From: Pseudomonas ceruminis
Lineage (GTDB): Bacteria > Pseudomonadota > Gammaproteobacteria > Pseudomonadales > Pseudomonadaceae
Reading direction: 5' to 3'
Assembly: GCF_021602025.1 (NCBI RefSeq)
Contig: NZ_BQHW01000017.1
Coordinates: 62,001 to 126,000 of the forward strand
Length of the DNA: 64,000 nucleotides
The notes beneath the pieces are model-generated. The model worked only from the letters and a program-made list of their open reading frames with translations, was not told the origin of the DNA and ran no database searches. Below are positions 7,456 to 16,846 of this stretch, piece by piece (position 1 is the stretch's first letter; the number at the start of each line of letters is the position of its first letter). Made by a program: the position numbers and the translations under genes.

Positions 7456-9503
7456 GCCGCCGCGCCCTCGCTCAGGCCGCTGTGGCGCAGCAGTGCATCA
7501 ATGGATGGTTCCCGGCCGCGGAAGTCGACGAACAGCACCATCGGCTCGCGCGAACCGCCCCGGGCCAGGATCGCCTCGCGGAAGGCGCGGCCGGTCTCAG
7601 CGTTGAGCACGCCTTCTTCCTCGAAGCGCGAGAAGGCGTCAGCCGACAGCACTTCGGCCCATTTGTAGCTGTAATAGCCCGCCGCGTAACCCCCCGCAAA
7701 GATATGCGCAAAGCTGTTGGGGAAGCGGTTGTAGGCCGGTGGGCGCATGACCGAAACCTCGTCACGCACGCCTTCGAGGACCTCCAATACGCTACGGCCG
7801 TCGCCGTGGCTGGCATGCAACTCGAAGTCGAACAGCGAGAATTCCAGCTGGCGCACCATCATCATGCCGGACTGGAAGTTCTTCGCTGCCAGCATCTTGT
7901 CCAGCAGGTCCTGGGGCAGGGCGGCGCCGGTTTCGTAATGGCCAGAGATCAGCGCCAGGCCTTCGGGCTCCCAACACCAGTTTTCCATGAACTGGCTCGG
8001 CAGCTCCACCGCATCCCACGCCACGCCATTGATCCCGGACACGCCGGCATGCTCGATACGGGTCAGCAGGTGGTGCAGGCCGTGGCCGAATTCGTGGAAC
8101 AGCGTGGTGACTTCATCATGGGTCAGCAGTGCAGGCTTGCCAGGCGCGGCCGGGGTGAAGTTGCACACCAGGTTGGCCACCGGGCTCTGCAGCTCGCCGT
8201 CGGCGGTGCGGCGACGGTCGCGGGCGCCATCCATCCAGGCACCGCCGCGCTTGTTGGCGCGGGCATACAGGTCGAAGAAGAAGCGGCCGACGTGCTGGCC
8301 GTTTTCCTTGATCTCGAACAGGCGCACGTCGGGGTGCCAGCTGTCGAAGCCCTTGAGCTCGGCAATTTCGATGCCGTACAGGCGCTGGACGATGCTGAAC
8401 AGGCCAGACAGTACCTTGTCGATGGGGAAGTAGGCGCGCAGGGTTTCCTGCGACACGCTGTAACGTTGTTCACGCAACTTCTCGCCAAAGTAACCGGCGT
8501 CCCAGCTGGCCAGCTCGGCGCAGCCCTGTTCGGCGGCATAGGCCTTGAGCTGTTCAAGGTCCTGGGCAGCAAACGGCTTGGACCGCTTGGCCAGGTCGCG
8601 CAGGAAGCTCAGCACCTGGTCGCTGGACTCGGCCATCTTGGTCGCCAGGCTCAGTTCGGCGTAGTTCTTGTAGCCCAGCAACCCGGCCAGCTCCTGGCGC
8701 AGGTCCAGAATTTCACGCATCACCGGGCCGTTGTCGAACTGGCCGGCGTTCGGGCCTTGGTCCGAGGCGCGGGTGCAGTAGGCGGCGTACAGTTCTTCGC
8801 GCAGGGCACGGTCGCTGGCGTAGGTCATCACCGCATAGTAGCTGGGGAACTCCAGCGTGATCAGCCAGCCGTCGAGGCCCTTGGCCTGAGCGGCGGCAGC
8901 CATCTGGGCCTTGGCCGAGTCGGTGAGGCCGGCCAACGCCGTTTCGTCGGTGACGTGCTTGGTCCACGCCTGGGTGGCGTCGAGCAATTGGTTGGAGAAG
9001 CGGCTGCCCAGTTCACTGAGCTTGCTCTGTACTTCAGCGTAACGTTGCTGCTTGTCGGCAGGCAGGTCGATGCCCGACAAGCGGAAGTCGCGCAGGGCGT
9101 GCTCGAGGATAGTCTTCTGCGCGACGTCGAAACCTGCGGCTTGCGGGCTGTTGACCAGTGCCTGGTACGCTTCGAACAGCGCACGGTTCTGGCCCAGTTC
9201 GGTAGAGTAGGCACTCAGCGCTGGCAGGCAGGCCTCGTAGGCCTCGCGCAATTCCTTGCTGTTGCACACCGCATTGAGATGGCTGACCGGGCTCCATGCA
9301 GCGCCCAGGCGGTCGTTAAGTTCGTCCATGGCCAGCACCAGGCCGGCCCAGGTGGGGTTCTTGCTCTGCTTTTCGAGGATGTCGGCAATGGCTTTACGGT
9401 TGTCGGCAAGGATCTCTTCGATCGCCGGCAACACGTGTTCGGCACGGATTTCCGAGAAGGGCGGCAGATCGTAGGGCTGCAGAAGCGGGTTGGTCGCACT
9501 CAC
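7452..9503 (-). CDS. prlC: Oligopeptidase A
   Basis: This 683-aa M3 zinc metallopeptidase of the cytoplasm breaks down short peptides, including cleaved signal peptides. The HEFGHGLHH zinc motif and the downstream Glu ligand in WDAVELPSQ are present. The length is typical of the family. The start is GTG at 9503 with an AAGG about 10 bases upstream; no ATG fits better. It is divergent from the gamma carbonic anhydrase gene and coupled to yheV. Confidence 0.94.
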   Translation of the reverse strand: MSATNPLLQPYDLPPFSEIRAEHVLPAIEEILADNRKAIADILEKQSKNPTWAGLVLAMDELNDRLGAAWSPVSHLNAVCNSKELREAYEACLPALSAYSTELGQNRALFEAYQALVNSPQAAGFDVAQKTILEHALRDFRLSGIDLPADKQQRYAEVQSKLSELGSRFSNQLLDATQAWTKHVTDETALAGLTDSAKAQMAAAAQAKGLDGWLITLEFPSYYAVMTYASDRALREELYAAYCTRASDQGPNAGQFDNGPVMREILDLRQELAGLLGYKNYAELSLATKMAESSDQVLSFLRDLAKRSKPFAAQDLEQLKAYAAEQGCAELASWDAGYFGEKLREQRYSVSQETLRAYFPIDKVLSGLFSIVQRLYGIEIAELKGFDSWHPDVRLFEIKENGQHVGRFFFDLYARANKRGGAWMDGARDRRRTADGELQSPVANLVCNFTPAAPGKPALLTHDEVTTLFHEFGHGLHHLLTRIEHAGVSGINGVAWDAVELPSQFMENWCWEPEGLALISGHYETGAALPQDLLDKMLAAKNFQSGMMMVRQLEFSLFDFELHASHGDGRSVLEVLEGVRDEVSVMRPPAYNRFPNSFAHIFAGGYAAGYYSYKWAEVLSADAFSRFEEEGVLNAETGRAFREAILARGGSREPMVLFVDFRGREPSIDALLRHSGLSEGAAA

Positions 9504-9605
9504 GGTTTGGATACCTTGGCAGAAGAAACACTACCCCATCTTAATTACAATCGACGTCGACCGCAGCAGGCAGCCTGCCTATCGGCACAGATGAGAGACG
9601 CTATC

Positions 9606-10154
9606 ATGGCCATCCGAAGCTTTCAGCAACACACTCCGAAAGTTGCACCGCGCGCTTTTGTCGACCGTTCGGCCGTGGTGCTGGGCGATGTGGAGATCGG
9701 TGAGGACAGCTCGGTGTGGCCACTGACGGTGGTGCGTGGCGACATGCATCGCATCCGTATCGGGGCGCGCACCAGCGTGCAGGACGGCAGTGTGCTGCAC
9801 ATCACCCATGCTGGCCCGTTCAACCCTGATGGCTTTCCATTGATCATCGGCGATGAGGTGACCATCGGCCACAAGGTCATGCTGCATGGCTGCACCCTGG
9901 GCAACCGCATTCTGGTTGGCATGGGCAGCACGGTCATGGATGGCGCCACTGTCGAAGACGAAGTGATCATCGGCGCCGGCAGCCTGGTGCCGCCCGGCAA
10001 GCGCCTGGAAAGCGGCTACCTGTACGTCGGCAGCCCGGTAAAACAGGCCCGGCCCTTGACCGACAAGGAGCGCGCCTTCTTCTCCTACAGCGCCGGTAAC
10101 TACGTCAAGCTCAAGGACCAGCACCTGGCCGAAGGCTACGATCAACCGGAATGA
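9606..10154 (+). CDS. Gamma-class carbonic anhydrase family protein (YrdA-like)
   Basis: This 182-aa left-handed beta-helix protein is built from hexapeptide repeats. The three zinc histidines are visible: H68 (ITHAG), H89 (IGHK) and H94 (MLHGC). Members of this family (YrdA/CaiE/PaaY) are trimeric; carbonic anhydrase activity is not proven for most. The ATG at 9606 follows GAGAG at good spacing; an in-frame ATG at 9591 lacks a ribosome site. It probably forms an operon with the HAD gene 15 bp downstream. Confidence 0.9.
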   Translation: MAIRSFQQHTPKVAPRAFVDRSAVVLGDVEIGEDSSVWPLTVVRGDMHRIRIGARTSVQDGSVLHITHAGPFNPDGFPLIIGDEVTIGHKVMLHGCTLGNRILVGMGSTVMDGATVEDEVIIGAGSLVPPGKRLESGYLYVGSPVKQARPLTDKERAFFSYSAGNYVKLKDQHLAEGYDQPE

Positions 10155-10169
10155 CCCGCGAAGGCGTCC

Positions 10170-10847
10170 ATGAATGAATTGAGTAGAGCACTTGATATGC
10201 ACCATCAGAACATCCTCTTCGACCTCGATGGCACCCTCACCGACCCGCGCCTGGGCATCACCCGTTCAATCCAGTATGCCCTGGCCAAACTGGGTATCGA
10301 CGAACCGGACCTGACGCGCCTCGAACACTTCATCGGCCCACCCTTGCTGCAGGCTTTCATGCAGTTCTACAGCTTCGATGAAGCCAGGGCGTGGGAAGCG
10401 GTGAACTTCTATCGAGAACGCTTCCGCGTGACCGGCCTGTACGAAAACCTGGTGTTCGACGGTGTGCCGGAACTGCTCGATGCCCTCAACGGGCAAGGGC
10501 GCACCCTGTACATCGCCACCTCCAAACCGTGGGAGTTCGCCCGCGAAATCGCCCGTCATTTCGCTTTCGATCATCACTTCAAGGTGATCTACGGCAGCGA
10601 ACTGGACGGCACGCGCACCAACAAGGTCGAGTTGATTCGTCACTTGCTGGACGAGGAAGGGCTGGACCCGGCGCAAACCCTGATGATCGGTGACCGCAAG
10701 CACGACCTGATCGGTGCCCGCAGCAACGGCCTGCAGGCAGTGGCGGTAGGGTATGGGTTTGGTAGTGAGCAGGAGTTGAAGGCGCACACGCCGGAATTTC
10801 ACTTCGCTACCTTGGCTCAGATGCATCAGGCATTCCTCAAGGCCTGA
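10170..10847 (+). CDS. HAD-superfamily phosphatase (phosphoglycolate phosphatase-like)
   Basis: This 225-aa soluble protein has HAD motif I FDLDGTLTD near the N-terminus, motif II (YIATSKP), and motifs III/IV ending MIGDRKHDLIGA. The helical cap region between motifs I and II places it with the Gph/PgmB type. The substrate cannot be told from sequence. The start may be the ATG at 10170 or the one at 10197 (giving MHHQNILFDLDGT), which has the more usual distance to motif I. It follows the gamma carbonic anhydrase gene by 15 bp and ends in a strong hairpin. Confidence 0.88.
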   Translation: MNELSRALDMHHQNILFDLDGTLTDPRLGITRSIQYALAKLGIDEPDLTRLEHFIGPPLLQAFMQFYSFDEARAWEAVNFYRERFRVTGLYENLVFDGVPELLDALNGQGRTLYIATSKPWEFAREIARHFAFDHHFKVIYGSELDGTRTNKVELIRHLLDEEGLDPAQTLMIGDRKHDLIGARSNGLQAVAVGYGFGSEQELKAHTPEFHFATLAQMHQAFLKA

Positions 10848-10854
10848 GGCACAT

Positions 10855-10873
10855 GGGGCTGCCTTGCAGCCCC
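10855..10873. terminator. Hairpin terminator between convergent genes
   Basis: GGGGCTGC and GCAGCCCC form an 8-bp stem around a 3-base loop, between the HAD gene (ends 10847) and the convergent aminopeptidase gene (ends 10881). The same stem design recurs at 12931 and 34591 in this window. Confidence 0.6.
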
Positions 10874-10880
10874 CCACCTT

Positions 10881-11972
10881 TCAGTGGCTCGCCGCCAATC
10901 TGGCCAGCGCTTGCTTCCTTTGTTCAACGGGCAACCGCCCCAACCCTTCAACCCGCTCATAAAACCGCGTCCAATCCCCCCCAACCTCACGAAACACCGC
11001 CGCAAACGCCGGCACCCATTGGTCATATAGCCCGAACGGCAACAGTTTGGCGTTGTTCATCGGCCCATACATCCAGGCGTCATAGCGCTTGTCACCCGCC
11101 CATTGACGGTCGCGCACATCACGGTACTCACGGCGCAAGCGCTCGAACTCCGCCTGCTTGGCCGCGCGTTTGTGCGCGTCATCCAGTGGCCCGGCATAAA
11201 TCGTTTGCAGCCGCTCGCGGCTCGCCAATACCAGTCGGATGAACTGGTCACGCTGCTGGCCCTGGCCGTTCTCAATCGCTGCAAGCCCACGTGCCTGGCG
11301 CCATTGGCGCGTTCCCTCCTGCTCGACGAAGGTGGCAAACGACTCGTTGAATTCGGTGTCGTCTTGCACGTAGAAGCGCTGATGTGCCAGCTCATGGAAG
11401 ATCAGTGTGGCAAGGCGCTCATCGCCCCATCCGACCATCGACGACAGAATCGGGTCGTCGAACCAACCAAGTGTCGAGTACGCCTCAACCCCGCCCAGGT
11501 ACACATCCAGCCCTTTCTCGCGCATCAACGCCGCCGCGCCGCGGGCTGCACCTTGCTGGTAGTAACCGCGATAGGCCACGCAACCGGCGATGGGAAAGCA
11601 GTGGGTAACCGGCTGCAGCGACAGTTCGGGCGTGGCAAATACGTTCCACACCACATAAGGGCGCCCCAGGTCGGCGTAGACCCGATAACTGCGATTGTCC
11701 GGCAGTTTCAGGTGCTCGCTGGCAAACACTCGGGCCTGCTCGGCATGTTGCAGGCGGGCGCGCAGTTGAGGGCGGCTGGACGGGTCAGCGATCACCTGGT
11801 CCACCGGCTGGCGGGCGCGTAGCAGTTGCCACTGGCCCTGCGCCAGCTGGCCGTAGTAACCGAGGCTGGTACAGCCGTTCAGCAGAAAGGCGCCCACAAG
11901 GGGAACCAACGCCCTGAAACAGTGGTCGAGTGGCCCAGGGCCTGAGCGCTTCAAAAGAAAAAACCATACCAT
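10881..11972 (-). CDS. Putative lipoprotein aminopeptidase (DUF2265 type)
   Basis: This 363-aa predicted protein has a hydrophobic N-terminal segment ending in the lipobox LLNGC (Cys at about 34), so it should be anchored to a membrane facing the periplasm. The zinc motif HELAHQ (HEXXH) is followed by a Glu-rich stretch (FNESFATFVEQEG) that supplies the usual third ligand. This matches the putative aminopeptidase family COG4324. The basic extension before the signal segment is longer than usual, and the real start may be further in. It is divergent from the lipoprotein gene at 12040. Confidence 0.78.
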   Translation of the reverse strand: MVWFFLLKRSGPGPLDHCFRALVPLVGAFLLNGCTSLGYYGQLAQGQWQLLRARQPVDQVIADPSSRPQLRARLQHAEQARVFASEHLKLPDNRSYRVYADLGRPYVVWNVFATPELSLQPVTHCFPIAGCVAYRGYYQQGAARGAAALMREKGLDVYLGGVEAYSTLGWFDDPILSSMVGWGDERLATLIFHELAHQRFYVQDDTEFNESFATFVEQEGTRQWRQARGLAAIENGQGQQRDQFIRLVLASRERLQTIYAGPLDDAHKRAAKQAEFERLRREYRDVRDRQWAGDKRYDAWMYGPMNNAKLLPFGLYDQWVPAFAAVFREVGGDWTRFYERVEGLGRLPVEQRKQALARLAASH

Positions 11973-12039
11973 CTTGGGCTATCCAACTCGCTCACGGCCG
12001 ATGCGCTCCAAGACTATCTCGCCAGGGGGGAGTTTCGCC

Positions 12040-12453
12040 ATGCGTGCACTGTTCGTCATCGGCTCACTGCTGCTCATATCTGCCTGTTCGACCCTGCCAG
12101 ACCCGGACCCTAACCAAGCCTGGGTCGATTTGAGCCCAACTGACGATACCTCCCTGCACGCCGTGCAGGTCGACGAACGTGACTGGGTCGATTCGCGTTA
12201 CTTTGAAGTCCAACCCGGCAGCCACGAGCTGACCGTGCGCTACCAGTTTCCGGTCAATCCGAGCAACATCGGCCCGGTGGACGAGCCACTGTGGCGTGAT
12301 TGCCAGCTCAACCTGACCTTCAAGGACTTCAACGCCGGGCAGCGGTACCAACTGCAGGCCGGCAGCATTGGCTTTCGCCCCTGGGTCAAACTCTACGATC
12401 ATCAGCAAAAACTGCTAGGCCAAGGCCTGCCTGCAGGCTGCCAACGCACCTGA
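12040..12453 (+). CDS. Small lipoprotein, first of a tandem pair
   Basis: This 137-aa protein has a lipoprotein signal with lipobox ISAC near residue 16. GGGGGGAG lies 7 bases before the ATG. The mature part shares a clear pattern with the next gene: DPxQAWVDL, then DxRYFEVxPGxHELxVR, then CxLxxxFxDFxAGxRYxLxA. The two are therefore paralogues about 30-40% alike by eye. They probably sit on the inner face of the outer membrane. Function unknown. Confidence 0.8.
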   Translation: MRALFVIGSLLLISACSTLPDPDPNQAWVDLSPTDDTSLHAVQVDERDWVDSRYFEVQPGSHELTVRYQFPVNPSNIGPVDEPLWRDCQLNLTFKDFNAGQRYQLQAGSIGFRPWVKLYDHQQKLLGQGLPAGCQRT

Positions 12454-12507
12454 GGGCCCCAAACGGCGCTATGCTTGTAGCGTGTAAATCGCAAGTGGAG
12501 TTTCACC

Positions 12508-12921
12508 ATGCGCCAGCCCATGATGCTGATCGCCCTCAGTGCACTGGGGGCATGCGCCAGCCCCTTGCCACCCGTCGACCCCAAGCAGGCATGGGTTGAC
12601 CTCTACACCATGACCCCAGGCCGGGTCATCATGGCTGACAAGCTCGATGGCAAGCGTCTAAGCGATGGCCGCTATTTCCAGGTGACGCCTGGTAAGCATG
12701 AACTGGTGGTGCGCTTCGATTATGAAATTTACGCGGGCGGCATGATGACCCAGCCCCGTGACCGTACCTGCTACCTGACCGTGCGCTTCGATGATTTCAA
12801 GGCGGGCGAGCGCTATCGCCTGGAAGCGCGGGCACCGGTCATGGAACCGCAGGTGCTGCTGTATGACGCCAGCCGAAAGGTGGTGGTCAATGAGCCCAGC
12901 AACGTATTCTGCATTCCGTGA
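12508..12921 (+). CDS. Small lipoprotein, second of a tandem pair
   Basis: This 137-aa paralogue of the preceding gene has lipobox LGAC at about residues 12-15, then the shared DPKQAWVDLY start, the DGRYFQVTPGKHELVVRF core and the CYLTVRFDDFKAGERYRLEA tail. The AGTGGAG before the ATG is an acceptable ribosome site. The 54-bp gap to the first copy suggests one transcript. Two conserved Cys (in the CYLTVRF and NVFCIP segments) could form a disulfide in the periplasm. Function unknown. Confidence 0.8.
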   Translation: MRQPMMLIALSALGACASPLPPVDPKQAWVDLYTMTPGRVIMADKLDGKRLSDGRYFQVTPGKHELVVRFDYEIYAGGMMTQPRDRTCYLTVRFDDFKAGERYRLEARAPVMEPQVLLYDASRKVVVNEPSNVFCIP

Positions 12922-12930
12922 ATGAACGCC

Positions 12931-12949
12931 GGGGCTGCTTGGCAGCCCC
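12931..12949. terminator. Hairpin terminator between convergent genes
   Basis: GGGGCTGC and GCAGCCCC form an 8-bp stem around a 3-base loop, between the lipoprotein gene (ends 12921) and the DUF1161 gene (ends 12957 on the other strand). Confidence 0.6.
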
Positions 12950-12956
12950 TGACGAT

Positions 12957-13190
12957 CTACCGATCATTCTTCTGATAAATGATCTTCTTGGTCCCACCCT
13001 CACAGCTGCCAACGACCATGTTCTGGTCCTTGACGTCACTGTTGGGCACGATCTCCAGGGTGTAGGACGGTACGCCCTGAGCCTGGATCTTGGCTTCGAT
13101 CTCGGCCTTCAGTTCCTCGCACGGTTTGACCGCCGCCAGTGCAGAAGTGGCCAGCAGGGAAGCCAGCACGGCGATTGCTACGCGAATCAT
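12957..13190 (-). CDS. DUF1161 family periplasmic protein
   Basis: This 77-aa protein has a signal peptide (MIRVAIAVLASLLATSALA) and then the DUF1161 core KPCEELKAEIEAKIQAQGV, with a second Cys in VVGSCEGG. The two Cys probably form a disulfide in the periplasm. A paralogue with the same layout is at 14941-15165. Function unknown. Confidence 0.85.
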   Translation of the reverse strand: MIRVAIAVLASLLATSALAAVKPCEELKAEIEAKIQAQGVPSYTLEIVPNSDVKDQNMVVGSCEGGTKKIIYQKNDR

Positions 13191-13263
13191 TGAACGGCTC
13201 CTGAAAAGGCAGCGACGCTGCCGACGCTGTTTAGACTACAGCAAACCGTTCACGTTGCGCCGT

Positions 13264-13689
13264 TCACCCCACCAGCGAGGCATCCAGGGTGATCTTCGCG
13301 TTCAGCACCTTCGACACTGGGCATCCGGCCTTTGCCTTGTTGGCAATCTCCAGAAACTGGGCCTCGCTGGCCCCCGGCACCTTCGCCTTTAGGATCAGGT
13401 GCACGGCAGTAATGGCAAAGCCATCGGGCTGCTTGTCCAACGTAACCTCAGCAATGGTGTCGATACGTTCCGGCGTAAGTTTCGCCTCACCGAGCATCAT
13501 CGACAGCGCCATGGAAAAGCATCCGGCATGGGCAGCGCCGATCAGCTCTTCAGGGTTTGTGCCGGGCGTGCCTTCAAAACGGGTGTTGAAACCATAGGGG
13601 TTCTGTTTAAGCGCGCCGCTTTCGGTGGAGAGCAGGCCTTTACCCTCTTTAAGGCCGCCTTGCCAAATTGCCGATGCTGTCTTTTTCAT
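13264..13689 (-). CDS. osmC: OsmC family peroxiredoxin
   Basis: This 141-aa protein has the two catalytic cysteines of OsmC, C57 (HAGCFSM) and C123 (AGCPVSK). OsmC is a cytoplasmic thiol peroxidase for organic hydroperoxides, induced by osmotic stress in other bacteria. Length and motifs fit OsmC better than Ohr. The start ATG at 13689 is preceded by AGGAGGC. The gene is single and divergent from the flavin-dependent oxidoreductase gene. Confidence 0.9.
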   Translation of the reverse strand: MKKTASAIWQGGLKEGKGLLSTESGALKQNPYGFNTRFEGTPGTNPEELIGAAHAGCFSMALSMMLGEAKLTPERIDTIAEVTLDKQPDGFAITAVHLILKAKVPGASEAQFLEIANKAKAGCPVSKVLNAKITLDASLVG

Positions 13690-13843
13690 GATGCCTCCTG
13701 GTCGTTCGGTTGCGTATCTAACGGTTCAGAGGTCATCCGCCTACGGCAAGTTCAGATCAATCGTACGGCAAGCATTGAATCCTCGGAATGTGCCCATACA
13801 GAGTTGTAAAGGCCTCTGGCCAATCACTCTTGCGGAGGCACCC

Positions 13844-14848
13844 ATGACGCAACTGCGCGACCTGAAGATATCGACCCTCGACCTGGTGCCAGTACGCGCC
13901 GACGGCGGCCCTGCGCAGGCGCTGCGCAACTCGCTGGACCTGGCGCAGCACGTCGAACGCTTTGGCTACAACCGCTTCTGGGTGGCTGAACACCACAACA
14001 TGGATGGCATCGCCAGCTCGGCCACTTCAGTGCTGATCGGCTACCTGGCCGGCGGTACCTCGACGATCCGCGTCGGCTCCGGCGGCGTGATGCTGCCCAA
14101 CCATGCTCCGCTGGTGATCGCCGAACAGTTCGGCACCCTGGCCAGCCTCTATCCGGGGCGGATCGACCTGGGCCTTGGCCGCGCACCCGGCTCCGACCAG
14201 ATGACCGCACGCGCCCTGCGCCGCGAACGCTCGGGCAGCGCCGACGACTTCCCGGATGATGTCGAGGAGCTGTCCCGCTACCTGGGACCGCGCACGGATG
14301 ATCAAAAAGTGATCGCAGTACCCGGGCATGACACTGAGGTACCCATGTGGCTGCTCGGCTCCAGCCTGTTCAGCGCGCAGCTGGCCGGCATGCGCGGCAT
14401 GCCTTACGCCTTTGCCTCGCACTTCGCGCCCCGCTACATGCATGAGGCGATTCGTATCTACCGCGACCACTTCAAACCTTCGACCACCCTGGACAAGCCC
14501 TATGTGATGCTGGGTATTCCGATGGTGGTGGCAGAAACCGACGACAAGGCCGAGTTCCTGGCCACCTCGATGTATCAGCGCATCCTCGCCCTGATTCGCG
14601 GGCAAAGCCTGATGCAGCGTAAACCTGTACCAAGCATGGACGGGCTGTGGCTGCCGCACGAACGGGACGCGGTGGGTAGCTTCCTGGGCTTGGCAATGAT
14701 CGGCAGCCCGCAGAAGGTTCGGGCCAAAGTGCAGGTGCTACTGGAACAGACCGGGGCCGATGAGCTGATCTTTACCAGCGACCTGTATGAGCACGCGGAC
14801 CGGATCAGGTCCTATGAATTGATGGCACAGGCCTTGAAAGCCGAGTAG
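13844..14848 (+). CDS. LLM-class flavin-dependent oxidoreductase (luciferase-like monooxygenase)
   Basis: This 334-aa TIM-barrel protein of the bacterial luciferase superfamily shows the typical stretches [10 protein letters not shown] and [20 protein letters not shown] and the glycine-rich [11 protein letters not shown]. It should use FMN from a separate reductase; the substrate is unknown. The ATG at 13844 has GGAGG at ideal spacing, so the longer upstream reading (from 13625) is rejected. A REP-like repeat pair follows the stop. Confidence 0.88.
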   Translation: MTQLRDLKISTLDLVPVRADGGPAQALRNSLDLAQHVERFGYNRFWVAEHHNMDGIASSATSVLIGYLAGGTSTIRVGSGGVMLPNHAPLVIAEQFGTLASLYPGRIDLGLGRAPGSDQMTARALRRERSGSADDFPDDVEELSRYLGPRTDDQKVIAVPGHDTEVPMWLLGSSLFSAQLAGMRGMPYAFASHFAPRYMHEAIRIYRDHFKPSTTLDKPYVMLGIPMVVAETDDKAEFLATSMYQRILALIRGQSLMQRKPVPSMDGLWLPHERDAVGSFLGLAMIGSPQKVRAKVQVLLEQTGADELIFTSDLYEHADRIRSYELMAQALKAE

Positions 14849-14858
14849 GCCCCATTTT

Positions 14859-14935
14859 GGCCGGCACGCCGGCTCCCACGGTTACCGCACAGACCTGCAG
14901 GCAGTGGAGTAACGTGTGGGAGTCGGCGATTGGCC
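14859..14935. repeat. Inverted pair of REP-like elements
   Basis: The left unit (14859-14879, ending CCGGCTCCCAC) and the right unit (14916-14935, beginning GTGGGAGTCGGCG) are near-complementary. Each also contains an inner GCCGGC-type palindrome. This is the layout of Pseudomonas REP doublets found between genes. It fills the gap between the luciferase-like gene and the convergent DUF1161 gene and may end both transcripts. Confidence 0.55.
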
Positions 14936-14940
14936 GACCT

Positions 14941-15165
14941 TCAACCACGGCGGTAGACAATCTCCTTGCTGCCCGCTTCACAGCTACCCACCACCTTGCC
15001 AGCCGGGTCGCCCTTCTTGACCACCTCCAGGGTATAGCCCTTCACCCCCTTGGCATCCAACTTTGCCGCAATCTCAGCCTTCAGTTCCTCGCAAGGCTTG
15101 CCCGCCGCCAGCGCGCCACCCGCCAGCGTCATCAGGCCAACCGCCAGAATCAGTTTCTTCATCAC
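14941..15165 (-). CDS. DUF1161 family periplasmic protein
   Basis: This 74-aa protein is a paralogue of the one at 12957. It has a signal peptide ending ALA, then GKPCEELKAEIAAKLDAKGV and a second Cys in VGSCEAG. AAGGAA precedes the ATG. Function unknown; the two copies lie only about 1.8 kb apart on the same strand. Confidence 0.87.
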   Translation of the reverse strand: MMKKLILAVGLMTLAGGALAAGKPCEELKAEIAAKLDAKGVKGYTLEVVKKGDPAGKVVGSCEAGSKEIVYRRG

Positions 15166-15263
15166 ACGCGTTCCTTGTTCAGATGAAAATCGAAAAGGGC
15201 GCCGGCAAGGCGCCCTTGACTGTATAACGCTATCACGCCGGGTTTATCCACCCCCGGCATGTT

Positions 15264-15479
15264 TCAGCTGTTGGCGATGCGGAAGCCTACCTTGAGCGTG
15301 ACCTGGAAGTGCGCAGCCTTGTTGCCTTGAATATGGCCACGGGTATCGATCACTTCGAACCACTCCAGGTGCTTGATGCTCTTGGCCGCTTCGGCCAAGG
15401 CATTGTTGATTGCCTCTTCGATGCTGGTGGGCGATGACCCTACCAGTTCGATCTTCTTGTAGGTGTGATGATCGGACAT
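15264..15479 (-). CDS. Dodecin family flavin-binding protein
   Basis: This 71-aa protein matches dodecin from start ([20 protein letters not shown]) to end ([15 protein letters not shown]), with the family's WFEV-DTRG segment in the middle. Dodecins form hollow dodecamers that store FMN or riboflavin derivatives. The ATG at 15479 has AAGGAG at 8 bases; a GTG two codons earlier is too close to that site. Confidence 0.92.
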   Translation of the reverse strand: MSDHHTYKKIELVGSSPTSIEEAINNALAEAAKSIKHLEWFEVIDTRGHIQGNKAAHFQVTLKVGFRIANS

Positions 15480-15629
15480 GTGCACTCTCCTTGGATGACG
15501 GTGAGATTGAGCCTAGCAGCGCAGGCCTGGTTTACCTGCGAACCGTCGGCGCCAGGGAAAGTTCGATTGCACTTTTGCACCGTGGCGTAGTCGCAATCCT
15601 TACAGTCCATACTGCAAAGGAGCGTCAAC

Positions 15630-15953
15630 ATGCACCGCAATTCGCTGCGTAAAACATCCCTGGAAAGCATGGAAGCGGAGATCGAAAGCCTTCTGAAGAG
15701 CCTCGAGGACCTCAAGCACGACGCATCGGAGGAATCGCAGAAATCTGTGAAGGCCATCCGCAGCAATGCCGAAAGCGCCCTCAAACACTCGCGCAGCCTG
15801 CTTAGTGATGCCTACGAGGAAGTGAAGACCCGCACTCGCCAGACCGGCATCGCCACCCGTGACTATGCGCAGGAGCACCCTGTCACCACTGCCGGCGTAG
15901 CCATTGGCGCCCTCGGCCTGCTGGCCGCCTATCTGCTGTACCGTCGCAACTAA
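15630..15953 (+). CDS. DUF883 (ElaB/YqjD-type) inner-membrane-anchored protein
   Basis: This 107-aa protein has a long charged helix (roughly residues 9-75, heptad-like) followed by a C-terminal hydrophobic anchor ([19 protein letters not shown]) and a basic end RRN. ElaB/YqjD relatives anchor stationary-phase ribosomes to the membrane in E. coli; whether this one does is inference. AAAGGAG lies before the ATG. Its stop overlaps the convergent trpI stop by 4 bases. Confidence 0.88.
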   Translation: MHRNSLRKTSLESMEAEIESLLKSLEDLKHDASEESQKSVKAIRSNAESALKHSRSLLSDAYEEVKTRTRQTGIATRDYAQEHPVTTAGVAIGALGLLAAYLLYRRN

Positions 15954-16846
15954 CCTGCCTGCCGTTCCAGTTCGCGGCGCAGCCATTGCGCCAGTTGCTC
16001 GGCGCGCCCGTCAGCGGCGCGCCGGGGCACCCAGAGCGCCAGGGCTGCCGCGGTGGGGGAAAAGCCCCACGGTGCACTCAACCGGCCAGCACGCAGGTCG
16101 TCAGCCACCAGCGGCTGCGGCGCGATCGCCACACCAAGGCCTGCCACAGCGGCTTCCAGCAAATAGTACAAGTGCTCGAAGGCCTGGCCATACTTCAGGC
16201 CAGCGGCCTTCAGGCCTTGTTCTTCCACCCAGGTGGGCCACGCCTGCGGGCGTGAGGTGGTATGCAGCAGCGCCTCATCCAGCAAGGCAGTGGCAGGTGC
16301 ATTACGCAAGCGTTCAAAGCCTGCAAAGTGTGGGCTGAGCACCGGGCCGATACGTTCTTCGGCCAATACATGGACCTGCATGTCAGCAGGCCATGGCGGT
16401 TCGGCAAAAACCAGCAGGGCATCGAGCCCTGGGCGGCGCGGGTCAAGGTCGCCCTCACCTGCGGACAAGTGCAGGCGCAATTGCGGCAAGTCGGCTTTCA
16501 AACGCCCCAGCCGGGGGATAAACCAGCGCGCCAGCAAACTGCCCGAGCAGCCCAGCACGAACGGCGCCTCACTCACATCCCGACTCAACTCGGCGCATAC
16601 ACCCCGCAGCCTGTCGAATGCTTCAGCACTGGCATCACGCAACCTTGCGCCTGCATCTGTGAGTTTGATGCCACGCCCGTCCTTAACGAACAGCGCTAGG
16701 CCCAAGTGCTCCTCAAGCACCTTGATTTGCCGACTCACAGCGCCGTGGGTCACGTGCAAAGCTTCCGCTGCCTGGCTGACGCTATTGAACCGGGCGGCCG
16801 CCTCGAACGCACGCAAGGCATTGAGGGGAGGGAGGTCATGGGCCAT
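15950..16846 (-). CDS. trpI: LysR-type activator of trpBA
   Basis: This 298-aa protein has an N-terminal winged helix-turn-helix ([34 protein letters not shown], residues about 8-41) and a LysR effector domain. Its position divergent from trpBA and its length identify it as TrpI, which activates trpBA with indoleglycerol phosphate as coinducer in P. aeruginosa and P. putida. It also resembles GcvA-type LysR proteins. Confidence 0.93.
   Translation of the reverse strand: MAHDLPPLNALRAFEAAARFNSVSQAAEALHVTHGAVSRQIKVLEEHLGLALFVKDGRGIKLTDAGARLRDASAEAFDRLRGVCAELSRDVSEAPFVLGCSGSLLARWFIPRLGRLKADLPQLRLHLSAGEGDLDPRRPGLDALLVFAEPPWPADMQVHVLAEERIGPVLSPHFAGFERLRNAPATALLDEALLHTTSRPQAWPTWVEEQGLKAAGLKYGQAFEHLYYLLEAAVAGLGVAIAPQPLVADDLRAGRLSAPWGFSPTAAALALWVPRRAADGRAEQLAQWLRRELERQAG

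Noticed and set aside
7482-10154. An 890-aa plus-strand ORF
   Set aside because: Most of it is the antisense shadow of prlC. Only the last 183 codons, from the ATG at 9606, encode a real protein (gamma carbonic anhydrase family).
15244-15252. TTATCCACC as a further DnaA box
   Set aside because: One mismatch to the exact 9-mer. I kept only exact matches so that the chance estimate stays valid.
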